From Streptomyces sp. NBC_01304 (GTDB taxonomy: Bacteria; Actinomycetota; Actinomycetes; Streptomycetales; Streptomycetaceae), in NCBI RefSeq assembly GCF_035975855.1, contig NZ_CP109055.1, positions 6,448,001 to 6,512,000 on the forward strand: a DNA stretch of 64,000 nt. The letters run 5' to 3'. Position 1 is the stretch's first letter, and each line of letters starts with the position of its first letter. Below are positions 37,621 to 45,586 of the stretch, piece by piece. The translations under genes and the position numbers were made by a program. The notes beneath the pieces are model-generated. The model had not been told where the DNA came from, searched no databases, and saw nothing but the letters and a program-made list of their open reading frames with translations.

Positions 37621-38202
37621 TCAGCGTTCCGGCGCGAACAACAGCCCGGTGAGTGCCCGGAAGACGTCCTCGGGGTCCCGGTCGCCCACTGGGCCGTCCA
37701 GGTTCCGGCTCAGCAGCAAGGTGGCGAAACCGTGGGCCAGGGACCAGGCGGCGATGCCCGCGAGCCGGGCGTCGTCGCCCCGTTTCGTCTCCTCCAACTC
37801 GGCAACCCCTGCGCGTAGTTGCTCACCGGCGCGCTCCCTGGCGGCCACCAGGTCCGGGTCGTCCCCGCGCAGCAGTTCAGGCTGGAACATCACCTGGAAG
37901 TGCGCCGGGTGCGCCCTCCCGAACCGCACATAGCGCACCCCTCGTTCGCGCAGCTCGGGCGCGTCCGCGAGGGCCTCGGCGAGCAGGTCGTAGCCCTCCG
38001 CCGCGATCGCGGTGAGCAGGCCCGTGCGGTCCTTGAAGTGATGCGCCGGCGCGGCATGCGAGACACCGGCCCGGCGGGCGAGGTCGCGCAGGCTCAGGGC
38101 GCCCGGGCCCTCGGCGGCGATGACGTCGAGGGCCGCGGTCAGGACGGCATGGCGGAGATCGCCGTGGTGGTAGGTGCGCTCACTGGTGCGCCGGTTCGTC
38201 AT
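37621..38202 (-). CDS. TetR-family regulator
   Basis: This 193-aa protein has a TetR helix-turn-helix (TYHHGDLRHAVLTAALDVIA; LRDLARRAGVSHAAPAHHFKD). Its C-terminal part contains RYVRFGRAHPAHFQVMFQ, typical of the WHG-type ligand domain. It diverges from the gene at 38324 over 121 bp that hold two direct repeats, so it probably represses both genes. Confidence 0.92.
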   Translation of the reverse strand: MTNRRTSERTYHHGDLRHAVLTAALDVIAAEGPGALSLRDLARRAGVSHAAPAHHFKDRTGLLTAIAAEGYDLLAEALADAPELRERGVRYVRFGRAHPAHFQVMFQPELLRGDDPDLVAARERAGEQLRAGVAELEETKRGDDARLAGIAAWSLAHGFATLLLSRNLDGPVGDRDPEDVFRALTGLLFAPER

Positions 38203-38220
38203 GGTCAGCAGATTACGCGG

Positions 38221-38274
38221 AATCTAGGCATTGACAAGTTCGGCGGGCGCGAGCAATCTAGTCAGTGTCAAGTT
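38221..38274. promoter_or_regulatory. Paired direct repeats in a divergent TetR promoter
   Basis: AATCTAGGCATTGACAAGTT (38221-38240) and AATCTAGTCAGTGTCAAGTT (38255-38274) match at 17 of 20 positions, 34 bp apart. They lie between the TetR gene and its divergent neighbour. Each includes TTGACA- or TGTCAA-like bases that could be promoter elements. Confidence 0.55.
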
Positions 38275-38323
38275 CTGGCCCGCGCCAAACGTCCGCAGGC
38301 CTCCGACGGCAGAGGAGAGCGTC

Positions 38324-39196
38324 ATGTCCGCAGAGATCGAGCTCGGTCGCGTACGGCACCTGTGGCAGCTCCTGGAGCCGCTGCACGCCGTGCTCTACTA
38401 CGCCCCGGAGTCCTTCGAGGAGGCGGCCGCGCTCGGCTTCAAGACCGATGAGCGGTGGCCGAGTTACTTCGCCTGGCGGGCCGCGCCACTGGGGGCGGCC
38501 GGGCGCGAGCAGGTGGCGTCCGCGTTCTACAGCTTCAACCCGGAGATGGTCGGGGAGTACGTTCCCGCCGCGTGGGACGTCGCGGCTCCCGAGGCCGTCC
38601 TCGCCGCCCGCGAACGGGCCGTGGACCGTACCTACCGTGCGCTGTTCGGCGACCGCGTCGGCAGTGCCGAGCTCGCGGAGGCCGCAGCGCTGGCCCGCCG
38701 GGCCGCCGAGGCCGCCGTTGTGGCGGGCCGCCCGCTCGCCGCCGCCAATGCGGCCCTGGCCTGGCCGGACGCGCCGCACCTCGTGCTCTGGCGGGCCGCG
38801 ACGATCCTGCGCGAGCACCGGGGCGACGGCCATCTGGCGGCGACGCTGGTCGCGGGGCTCGACCCGGTGGAGTCGCTGGTGTCCTTCGCGGCGATCGGGG
38901 CGGCGCCGGCCGCGACCTTCGAGAGCCGGGGCTGGAGTGCGGCCGCCTGGACCGCGGCGGGTGAACGCCTCGTAGCGCGGGGCCTGTTGGAGAAGGACGG
39001 CACTGCGACGGAGGCGGGGCGCGCGCTGCGCGCGGAGGTCGAGCGCCGCACGGACGAGCTTGCGGCGGGGCCCTGGGAGGCGTTGGGCGCGGCCGACATG
39101 GCGAAGCTCGCCGATCTGCTGGGGGAGTTCTGGGTCGCGGTGATCGGGTCCGGCCTGCTGCCGGGGACGAACACGCTGGGGATCGGGAAGGTGTGA
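38324..39196 (+). CDS. SCO6745-type all-helical protein of unknown function
   Basis: This 290-aa protein is rich in Ala, Glu and Leu and looks fully helical. It has N-terminal LEPLHAVLYYAPESFEEAAALGF, a middle YFAWRAAPLG...FYSFNPEMVG, and a C-terminal winged-helix-like stretch (ARGLLEKDGTATEAGRALRAEVERRTDELA). Similar Streptomyces proteins are named SCO6745 family; function is unknown. ATG 38324 has AGAGGAGA upstream. It is probably controlled by the divergent TetR protein. Confidence 0.75.
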   Translation: MSAEIELGRVRHLWQLLEPLHAVLYYAPESFEEAAALGFKTDERWPSYFAWRAAPLGAAGREQVASAFYSFNPEMVGEYVPAAWDVAAPEAVLAARERAVDRTYRALFGDRVGSAELAEAAALARRAAEAAVVAGRPLAAANAALAWPDAPHLVLWRAATILREHRGDGHLAATLVAGLDPVESLVSFAAIGAAPAATFESRGWSAAAWTAAGERLVARGLLEKDGTATEAGRALRAEVERRTDELAAGPWEALGAADMAKLADLLGEFWVAVIGSGLLPGTNTLGIGKV

Positions 39197-39279
39197 AGAC
39201 CCCCCGGGACCCCCGGGAATGGCGTGAGTTGAGAGACGTGCCCTGGGGCCGGTCCGCCGGGAAGGGCCCCAGGACACGA

Positions 39280-39324
39280 AGAGCCGTCGTCCGCGGCAGG
39301 TGCGGTCCGCGGGACGACGGCTCT
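39280..39324. terminator. Bidirectional terminator
   Basis: AGAGCCGTCGTCC (39280-39292) pairs perfectly with GGACGACGGCTCT (39312-39324), with GCGG/CCGC extending the stem. It lies between convergent genes ending at 39196 and 39380. Confidence 0.85.
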
Positions 39325-39379
39325 CTTCTACCGTGGTGGTCCAGTTCCTCCGTAAGGACTGAGAACCGGGGGCAGAGCC

Positions 39380-39559
39380 CTACTTGGGCTGCTCGCCCTC
39401 CTTGTCGATGCCGAGCGCATCCTTCGCCGCGTCCTGGCCCTTGTCGACCTGGTCCTTGAACTTGCCGCCGGTCTTCTCGTCGACCTCGTCGCCGACGTTG
39501 TCGATGATTTCCTTGCCCTTGTCCTGGGCCTGGCCCTTGAACTTGTCGAAGATGCCCAC
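39380..39559 (-). CDS. MT0933/Rv0909-like antitoxin protein, orphan
   Basis: This short protein (59 aa) begins at GTG 39559 (MGIFDKFKGQAQDKGKEI) after AAAGGAG. It is Lys/Asp-rich, and the motif DEKTGGKFKDQVDKGQDAAK matches the MT0933 antitoxin family. No toxin gene is adjacent: the neighbours are a helical protein and an HNH lipoprotein, both in other orientations. CsbD-like stress proteins share the look, so the name is tentative. Confidence 0.7.
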   Translation of the reverse strand: MGIFDKFKGQAQDKGKEIIDNVGDEVDEKTGGKFKDQVDKGQDAAKDALGIDKEGEQPK

Positions 39560-39743
39560 CTCGGGGCTCCTTTCGGAGGTGACGGGGCGAATCTGCGCAA
39601 AGTGCAGCAACTCACCCATATCCATTTCCGACGATACGCCCGAACGCCCGGCCCCGCTTCTCGGTGCGGGGGCGGGCCCGCGATACGGTCGGTCGCGCCC
39701 GCGCCAGGCATGCGGGGGCCGGGCAGGGGAGGGGAAGCGCGCT

Positions 39744-40562
39744 GTGGAGAAGTCCATGACCGGCGAGGGGGCGGGGACCGCCCGTCTTGCCGAGGGAACC
39801 CAACACCCGTCATCGGTGACCGCCCGTCTTACCGAGCGGTCGGTGACCGCCCGCCTTACGACGGTCGCGCTCGCCCTGCTGCTCACGCTGGGTGCGGCCG
39901 CCTGCACCGCGGAGTCCGAGCCGGGCGGTGGGGGAGAGGCCGGCCCCGAGGGGAAGCCCGGCTCCGCCCTCGCGGCCGTCGACGGCCTGACGGTCAAGGG
40001 GCGTGCGCCCAAGACGGGTTACGACCGGGACCGGTTCGGCAGTCCCTGGGCCGACACCGACTCCAACGGCTGCGGCACCCGCGACGACATCCTCAAGCGC
40101 GACCTGGACGACGTCCGCACCGACGGCGACTGCAAGGTCACCGGGGGCACGCTCGCCCCCGACCCGTACAGCGGCCAGGACGTCACGTACGCGCGCGGCC
40201 GCAGCAAGGTCGACATCGACCATCTCGTCGCCCTCTCGGACGCCTGGCAGAAGGGCGCGCAGCAGTGGGAGCCGAGCAAGCGCATCGCCTTCGCCAACGA
40301 CCCGCTGAACCTCCTCGCGGTCGGCGCGACGCCCAACCGCAGCAAGGGGGACGGCGACACCGCGACCTGGCTGCCGCCGGCCAAGGGCTATCGGTGCGCG
40401 TATGCGGCCGGGCAGGTCGCGGTGAAGAAGAAGTACGGAGTGTGGGTCACGGCCGCCGAGCAGGCCGCGATGAAGCGGGTGCTCGGCGGGTGCCCCGGAC
40501 AGCGACTGCCCGGGGCCGGTGACGCGCCCACCGTGGCGCCGCCCCGCTTCCACGCGGGGTGA
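39744..40562 (+). CDS. Secreted or lipoprotein HNH-type nuclease (DUF1524-like)
   Basis: The 272-aa protein starts at GTG 39744, 6 nt after AGGGGAAG. A hydrophobic signal (ALALLLTLGAAAC) ends in a possible lipobox Cys. The catalytic domain has the order of secreted HNH nucleases of this family: NGCGTRDDILKRD, then KVDIDHLVALSDAW (the HNH His), FANDPLNLLAV and NRSKGD. It probably degrades extracellular DNA. The N-terminal 30 residues contain a duplicated SVTARLT, encoded by a small DNA repeat. Confidence 0.85.
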   Translation: MEKSMTGEGAGTARLAEGTQHPSSVTARLTERSVTARLTTVALALLLTLGAAACTAESEPGGGGEAGPEGKPGSALAAVDGLTVKGRAPKTGYDRDRFGSPWADTDSNGCGTRDDILKRDLDDVRTDGDCKVTGGTLAPDPYSGQDVTYARGRSKVDIDHLVALSDAWQKGAQQWEPSKRIAFANDPLNLLAVGATPNRSKGDGDTATWLPPAKGYRCAYAAGQVAVKKKYGVWVTAAEQAAMKRVLGGCPGQRLPGAGDAPTVAPPRFHAG

Positions 40563-40651
40563 GCGCCGCCTTCCGCGTGGAGTGAGCGCCGCCTTCCGCG
40601 TGGAGTGAGCGCCGCCTTCCGCGTGGAGTGAGCCCCGCCTTCCGCGCGGAG
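40559..40651. repeat. Four-copy 23-bp minisatellite at the nuclease stop
   Basis: The unit GTGAGCGCCGCCTTCCGCGT, plus gga, recurs about four times from 40559 to 40651, with changes in the last copy. The nuclease stop codon lies in the first unit. Confidence 0.85.
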
Positions 40652-40671
40652 TGGGCCCCGGACCGGATGGG

Positions 40672-41493
40672 TCAGGCGTCGATCCCTCCGGAGTTGCCGC
40701 CCAGCTTGTCCATGTCCAGGACGTCGCCGGTGGGTGCCGTGGTGTCGACCGGCTTGTCGAAGTCGAGGAAGTCGATGGACTCCTGGCCGGGCGCCTCGTT
40801 GGTGATGCGCAGCAGGTAGGGCTCGCCCTCCGCGGCGACGTAGATCTTGTAGCGGTCCTTGCCGTCGTTCTCGTGGAGGGTGATCGCCTTCTTGCCGCCT
40901 ATCGTGGCCGGCTTGCCCTTGCGGGCCATGGAGCGGGCCCCGGTGAACTCCTTGAGCAGCGCGTCGAGATCACAGAAGGACGCCATCTGCTTGGCCTGGC
41001 CGCTGGTCGCGTCCGTCTTCACCCAGCGGTCGGCCATCATGTCCACGGCCGCGTCGACCTCGCCCGCGGGCTGGCCCTTGCCGACCTGGCTGCGGATGAA
41101 CTTCTCGTCGAGCTTCATGTGCAGCGTCTTGCCGTCGTTGATCAGCTCGAGGGACCCCTGGTCCGGCACCGACATCGTGCCCGCGCAGTTGCCCTCGGTG
41201 TCGAGGGCCAGGTCCATGTTGATCAGGCCCATCTCGTCGTCGGGGGCCGTGCCCTTGACGCGCAGGGACTTGGCGTCACCGGTCGTCTCCAGGGCCTTGT
41301 CGACGATGTCGGGACCCGACTCGCCCGCGAAGGGCGCCTTGGACTCGGCCGGCTTCTTCGAGGCCCCGCCGCCGACCCCGCTCCAGCCGCCCTGGGACTT
41401 GTCGTCCTTCTTGCCGTCCCCTCCCGTCGGGTTGCAGGCGGTCAGGGCCAGCGAGGCCGTGATGCAGAGGGCGGCAAGTGTGGTGCGACGCAT
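40672..41493 (-). CDS. LppX/LprG-like putative lipoprotein
   Basis: This 273-aa protein has a lipoprotein signal ending in lipobox LTAC (Cys20). A Gly/Lys/Ser-rich linker follows. The rest (residues about 65-260) alternates strands and polar turns, with IVDKALETTGDAKSLRVKG near the start and YKIYVAAEGEPYLLRI near the end. The fold resembles LppX/LprG-type lipid-binding lipoproteins. Substrate is unknown. ATG 41493. Confidence 0.75.
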   Translation of the reverse strand: MRRTTLAALCITASLALTACNPTGGDGKKDDKSQGGWSGVGGGASKKPAESKAPFAGESGPDIVDKALETTGDAKSLRVKGTAPDDEMGLINMDLALDTEGNCAGTMSVPDQGSLELINDGKTLHMKLDEKFIRSQVGKGQPAGEVDAAVDMMADRWVKTDATSGQAKQMASFCDLDALLKEFTGARSMARKGKPATIGGKKAITLHENDGKDRYKIYVAAEGEPYLLRITNEAPGQESIDFLDFDKPVDTTAPTGDVLDMDKLGGNSGGIDA

Positions 41494-41636
41494 GAGTGTT
41501 CTCCCCCCGGAGAGCGGTAAACGAGCGAGCTTCGCGCTCGCGAGTGGAGCCTATGGGACGGGTATGACAGCGCAGGAGAGGGCCCAACTGTCACTGTGCG
41601 GCGGGGTGCGGGCCGTGCGGCGGGCGGTATGCCGGA

Positions 41637-42488
41637 TCAGCCCGTCTTCTTCCAGTCCTTGCAGCCCGTCGTCTTGAAGTACGCGTCCTTCGCGGTGATC
41701 GTCACGATCGCGCTCCCGCTGACGTTGTCGTTCGCGGCGATCGAGTCGATGCCGTGCCCGGCGTCCTTCGCGCGCTCCCAGTAGCACATGTCATCGGTGT
41801 TCCCCGAGGACTTGTAGGTGCCGGGTGCGATGTCGACGCCCACCTTGAACATGCCGCCGTCGCCCTTGAGCGGGCCGCCGGGCGGCGTGCCCTTCGCCTT
41901 CTCGTCGACGGCCGTCCAGTCCTTGCAGCCGGTCGACTTGAAGAGCTTGTCGCCCGCCGCGATCGTCACGTAACTGGTGCCGGACACATTGTCGTTGGCA
42001 AGGATCGAGTCGAGCTCGCCCTTGGAGTCCTTGGCGCGCTCCCAGTAGCACATGCCGTCCGTGTTCCCGGTCGTGCGGTACGTCCCCGGCTTGACGTCGC
42101 CGCCGACCTGGAAGTCGCCCTCGCCGGCGATCGCGGGCTTCGCCTCCTGCTCCTTCTTCTCCTCGGCCTTCTCGCCGGCCTTCTCCCCGGTCTTGCCGCC
42201 GCCCTTCGCGTCCGACTTGGTGCCGGAGTGGGCGGTGTTGTCCTTGCCCTTGTCCTTGTCCCCACTGCCGCCCGCGCCGACCGCGGCGCCGATCACCCCG
42301 AGGACGACGATCGCGCCGACCGCGGTGAGCACCTTGTGGCGGGCGATCCAGCTGCGCTTGGGCTGCTGCTGCTGATGCGGGGGCTGGGGCTGCGGTGCAC
42401 CGAAGGGCTGCTGCGGCGGGTACTGCGAGTACTGGGGCTGCTGCTGCGGCTGCTGCGGGTCCTGCGGGGCGCCGTAACCGTGAGACAT
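41637..42488 (-). CDS. Membrane-anchored protein with duplicated beta domain
   Basis: The 283-aa protein has a Gln/Pro-rich cytoplasmic tail (residues 1-43), one transmembrane helix (VLTAVGAIVVLGVIGAAVGA), a Lys/Glu/Gly-rich spacer, and two tandem copies of a 68-residue domain. Each copy has V(K/A)PGTY, GNTD.MCYWERAKD, NDNVSG and TGCKDW, with two Cys that could form a disulfide. No function is known to me. The two copies are more alike than chance, indicating recent duplication. Confidence 0.8.
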   Translation of the reverse strand: MSHGYGAPQDPQQPQQQPQYSQYPPQQPFGAPQPQPPHQQQQPKRSWIARHKVLTAVGAIVVLGVIGAAVGAGGSGDKDKGKDNTAHSGTKSDAKGGGKTGEKAGEKAEEKKEQEAKPAIAGEGDFQVGGDVKPGTYRTTGNTDGMCYWERAKDSKGELDSILANDNVSGTSYVTIAAGDKLFKSTGCKDWTAVDEKAKGTPPGGPLKGDGGMFKVGVDIAPGTYKSSGNTDDMCYWERAKDAGHGIDSIAANDNVSGSAIVTITAKDAYFKTTGCKDWKKTG

Positions 42489-42709
42489 GGGAAACCCTTC
42501 CGGCTGCGCCGTGGGGTGCGCTGCTGTGACTAGTTGATTCGACCGGGCCTGCTGGCCCGATGGGTCAATAAGAGCAGAGCCTGTGAACCGAGTCAACACA
42601 GTTCATAGGAACAGGTGTGTTCACGCGTGTGAGCGGTATGCTGCACCGCACACGCGACGCGCACCGGAACGCGACGAGCGCGGGACACGACCGAGCAGGG
42701 AGCCGCCGG

Positions 42710-44782
42710 GTGCCGGACAACGCGACAGAGGTCACCGCCGCCGGAATCGCCCGGCTCGCCGGGGTCGGACGGGCCGCGGTGAGCAACTGGCGCCGCCGCC
42801 ACGCGGACTTCCCCAAGCCGGTCGGCGGGACCGAGACCAGCCCCGCCTTCGCCCTCACCGACGTCGAGGACTGGCTGCGCGGCCAGGGCAAGCTCGCCGA
42901 GGTGCCGCTGCGCGAGCGGGTCTGGCAGCAGCTGGCGGGGCACCCGGCGGGGCCGGTCACCGCCCTGCTGCACGCGGGCGGCGCGCTGCTCCTCGTGCAT
43001 GAACGGCCCACCGACTGGCTCGAGTTGAGCGCCGTCTCCGACCGGCGCCTGGCCGAGCTGCTGCCCGGCACCCTCGGCGTCGTCCTCACCCAGCGCTTCG
43101 GCCCGGCCGCGCCCGAGCGGGCCGTGCACACCCCCGACCCGGCCGACCTGCTGCCCTCCGTGCCGCTGATGCGCGGATCCGCGGAGCTCGCCGCCGAGTT
43201 GGGTGCCCGCCAGACCTTCGAGTTCCTGCTCGGCCGGCACCTCGACGCCAATCCCCGCCAGTACACGCTCACCCCGCCAGGACCCGCCGCCCTCATGGCC
43301 GCCCTCGCAGGACCGGCCCGCGCGGTCCTCGACCCCGCCTGCGGCACCGGCGCCCTCCTCAAGGCGGTCGAACCGCGCCCCGACCAGCTCCTGCAGGGCC
43401 AGGACGGCGCCCCCGAACTGGCCGCGCTCACCGCCCTGCGGCTCGCCCTCAACACCGACGCGACCGTGCGCACCGCGGCCGCCGACACCCTGCGCGCCGA
43501 CGCCTTCGAAGGCGTCCGGGCCGACGTCGTGCTCTGCCACCCGCCGTTCAACGAGCGCAACTGGGGACATGACGAGCTGGCCTACGACCCGCGCTGGGAG
43601 TACGGCTTCCCGGCCCGTACGGAGTCCGAACTGGCCTGGGTGCAACACGCGTTGGCCCGCCTGCGCGACGGCGGCACGGCCGTCCTGCTGATGCCGCCCG
43701 CCGCGGCCTCGCGCCGCTCCGGCCGCCGGATCCGGGCCGACCTGCTCCGCCGCGGCGCGCTGCGCGCCGTCGTCGCGCTCCCGGCGGGCGCCGCCCCGCC
43801 CAACAACGTGCCGCTGCACCTGTGGGTCCTGCGCAAGCCGGGCCCCACCACGCGGCCCGCCCCCGAGGTGCTGCTCGTCGACACCGCGGGGTCGGTCCAA
43901 GAAGCCGGGTCCGCGCGGGAGAAGCTGCCCTGGCAGACAGTGCAGGCCGCCGTGCTCGACGCCTGGACGCCGTTCGACCGCACCGGCACGGCAGAGGAAC
44001 AGCCGGGCCTCAGCCGGGCGCTGCCCGTCATCGAGCTGCTCGACGACGACGTGGACCTCGCCCCGGCCCGCCATCTGCCGCCCCCGGCCGCGCCCGGCGG
44101 CGGGGCCGAGCTCGCGGACGTACGCGTACGCCTCACCGAGACGCTGCACCTGGCCGCCGGACTCGCGCCCCCGCAGACCGAGTCGGCGCCGCCCGCGCGG
44201 TGGCCGCTCACCACGGTCGGCGAACTCGCGCGCGCGGGCGCGCTGACGCTGCGTACGGGCAGCGCCGTCGGCCACGCGCGCGTGCCCGTGCTCACCGACT
44301 ACGACGTGGTCTCCGGCACCGCACCCTCCGGCGCGCTCCCCGAAGGCGACGCGAGCCAGGAGGACGACGCCCTCCTTACGGATGCCGTCCTCACGGAAGA
44401 GGGCGATGTCGTCGTGCCCGTCCTCGGCGGCGGCACTGTCGCGCGCGTGGTCGACGCCGCGACGGCGGGGGCCGTCCTCGGCCGCAACGTCACCCTGCTG
44501 CGCCCCGACCGGTCCGCGCTCGACCCCTGGTTCCTGGCCGGCTTCCTGCGCGGCACCGCCAACAACCGCCAGGCCAGCAGCTACGCCTCGACCGCGACCC
44601 GACTCGACGTACGCCGTCTGCAGCTGCCCCGCCTGCCGCTCGACCAGCAGCAGCGCTACGGCGCACGCTTCCGCTCGCTCGCGGACTTCGAGGAGGCGCT
44701 GCGGCAGGCGGCCGTGCTCGGGGAACAGCTGGTGCAGGGGACGTACGACGGCCTGACGGACGGAACCCTGCAGCCCGGGTGA
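42710..44782 (+). CDS. Solitary N6-adenine DNA methylase-like protein with N-terminal HTH
   Basis: This 690-aa protein has an N-terminal HTH (AAGIARLAGVGRAAVSNWRRR) and a type I HsdM-like methylase. The SAM motif is DPACGTGALL (Asp208). Motif IV reads CHPPFN, with His277 where methylases usually have Asn or Asp. The C-terminal 200 residues resemble a specificity half-domain (VVVPVLGGGTVARVV; SYASTATRLDVRRLQLP). No restriction subunit is nearby. GTG 42710 has AGGGAG 7 nt upstream. Real methylation activity is in doubt. Confidence 0.8.
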   Translation: MPDNATEVTAAGIARLAGVGRAAVSNWRRRHADFPKPVGGTETSPAFALTDVEDWLRGQGKLAEVPLRERVWQQLAGHPAGPVTALLHAGGALLLVHERPTDWLELSAVSDRRLAELLPGTLGVVLTQRFGPAAPERAVHTPDPADLLPSVPLMRGSAELAAELGARQTFEFLLGRHLDANPRQYTLTPPGPAALMAALAGPARAVLDPACGTGALLKAVEPRPDQLLQGQDGAPELAALTALRLALNTDATVRTAAADTLRADAFEGVRADVVLCHPPFNERNWGHDELAYDPRWEYGFPARTESELAWVQHALARLRDGGTAVLLMPPAAASRRSGRRIRADLLRRGALRAVVALPAGAAPPNNVPLHLWVLRKPGPTTRPAPEVLLVDTAGSVQEAGSAREKLPWQTVQAAVLDAWTPFDRTGTAEEQPGLSRALPVIELLDDDVDLAPARHLPPPAAPGGGAELADVRVRLTETLHLAAGLAPPQTESAPPARWPLTTVGELARAGALTLRTGSAVGHARVPVLTDYDVVSGTAPSGALPEGDASQEDDALLTDAVLTEEGDVVVPVLGGGTVARVVDAATAGAVLGRNVTLLRPDRSALDPWFLAGFLRGTANNRQASSYASTATRLDVRRLQLPRLPLDQQQRYGARFRSLADFEEALRQAAVLGEQLVQGTYDGLTDGTLQPG

Positions 44783-44929
44783 GCGCCCACTGACCCCTTC
44801 GAGCCACCGGAACATCCTCTTCCGGATAACCGGCAGGTCAGCGATCCACTGCAACCCTGGACCGCTTGTCGGCGTCGCTGTATACGCTCGACCCTGCACA
44901 CGCCCGTTCGGTTCCCCAGGAGCAGCCCC

Positions 44930-45586
44930 ATGTACGGCCACGCGTATGGCCCGTCGAAGCCTCAGCGCCCCTCTGACGGCGTGCTCATCGCGCTGCGTGT
45001 GCTCTTCGTGCTGCTGGCGATGTTCACCTGCGGGATCCTCGCCTGGGCCCCGCTCCTGCGCCTCGCGATCCTGACCCGCAAGACACGCGACTGGATCGCC
45101 ATGGCCGTGAGCATGGTGGTCGGCATCGGCTCGCTTATCATGCTCGGCGCGGAACCCACCGAGGAGGTCGACACCGCCCAGGAGTGGATAGGCACCTTCG
45201 GTGTCCTCCTCACGATGGTCGGGGTCACCGTCTACTACCTGACCATGGAAATCCGCCACTTCCAGCAGCCGACCGGCTACCCCGGCTACCCGCAGCCGCA
45301 GCAACAGCCCCACCCCGGACCCGCGTACGGCTACCCGCAGGCGCCGCAGCAGCAGATGCCGCAGCAGCAGATGCAGCAGATGACCCAGTCGCAGCTCCCG
45401 CAGCAGATGCCCCCGACGCCCCGGCACATACCGAACCCGGCCCCGGCCCCGGCACCCACGCCGCCGCCCGGCCCCGCCCGCATCGACCAGGTGCGCGCAG
45501 AACTGGACGAGTTGAGCAGCTTCCTGCGCAAGCAGGAGCCGCAGGACCGGCCCCCGCAGGACCATCGGCCCGAGGGTGATCGGTGA
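44930..45586 (+). CDS. Membrane protein coupled to the Ser/Thr kinase
   Basis: This 218-aa protein has three hydrophobic helices (about residues 18-40, 53-72 and 88-106), then a Gln/Pro/Met-rich cytoplasmic tail and a final helical stretch (RIDQVRAELDELSSFLRKQE). No enzyme motif is visible. Its stop overlaps the kinase GTG by 4 nt, so it is likely a partner, sensor or substrate of that kinase. Confidence 0.8.
   Translation: MYGHAYGPSKPQRPSDGVLIALRVLFVLLAMFTCGILAWAPLLRLAILTRKTRDWIAMAVSMVVGIGSLIMLGAEPTEEVDTAQEWIGTFGVLLTMVGVTVYYLTMEIRHFQQPTGYPGYPQPQQQPHPGPAYGYPQAPQQQMPQQQMQQMTQSQLPQQMPPTPRHIPNPAPAPAPTPPPGPARIDQVRAELDELSSFLRKQEPQDRPPQDHRPEGDR

Noticed and set aside
42593..45565. A 990-codon reverse frame
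   Set aside because: It is antisense to the methylase-like gene and the membrane protein. No recognisable domain.
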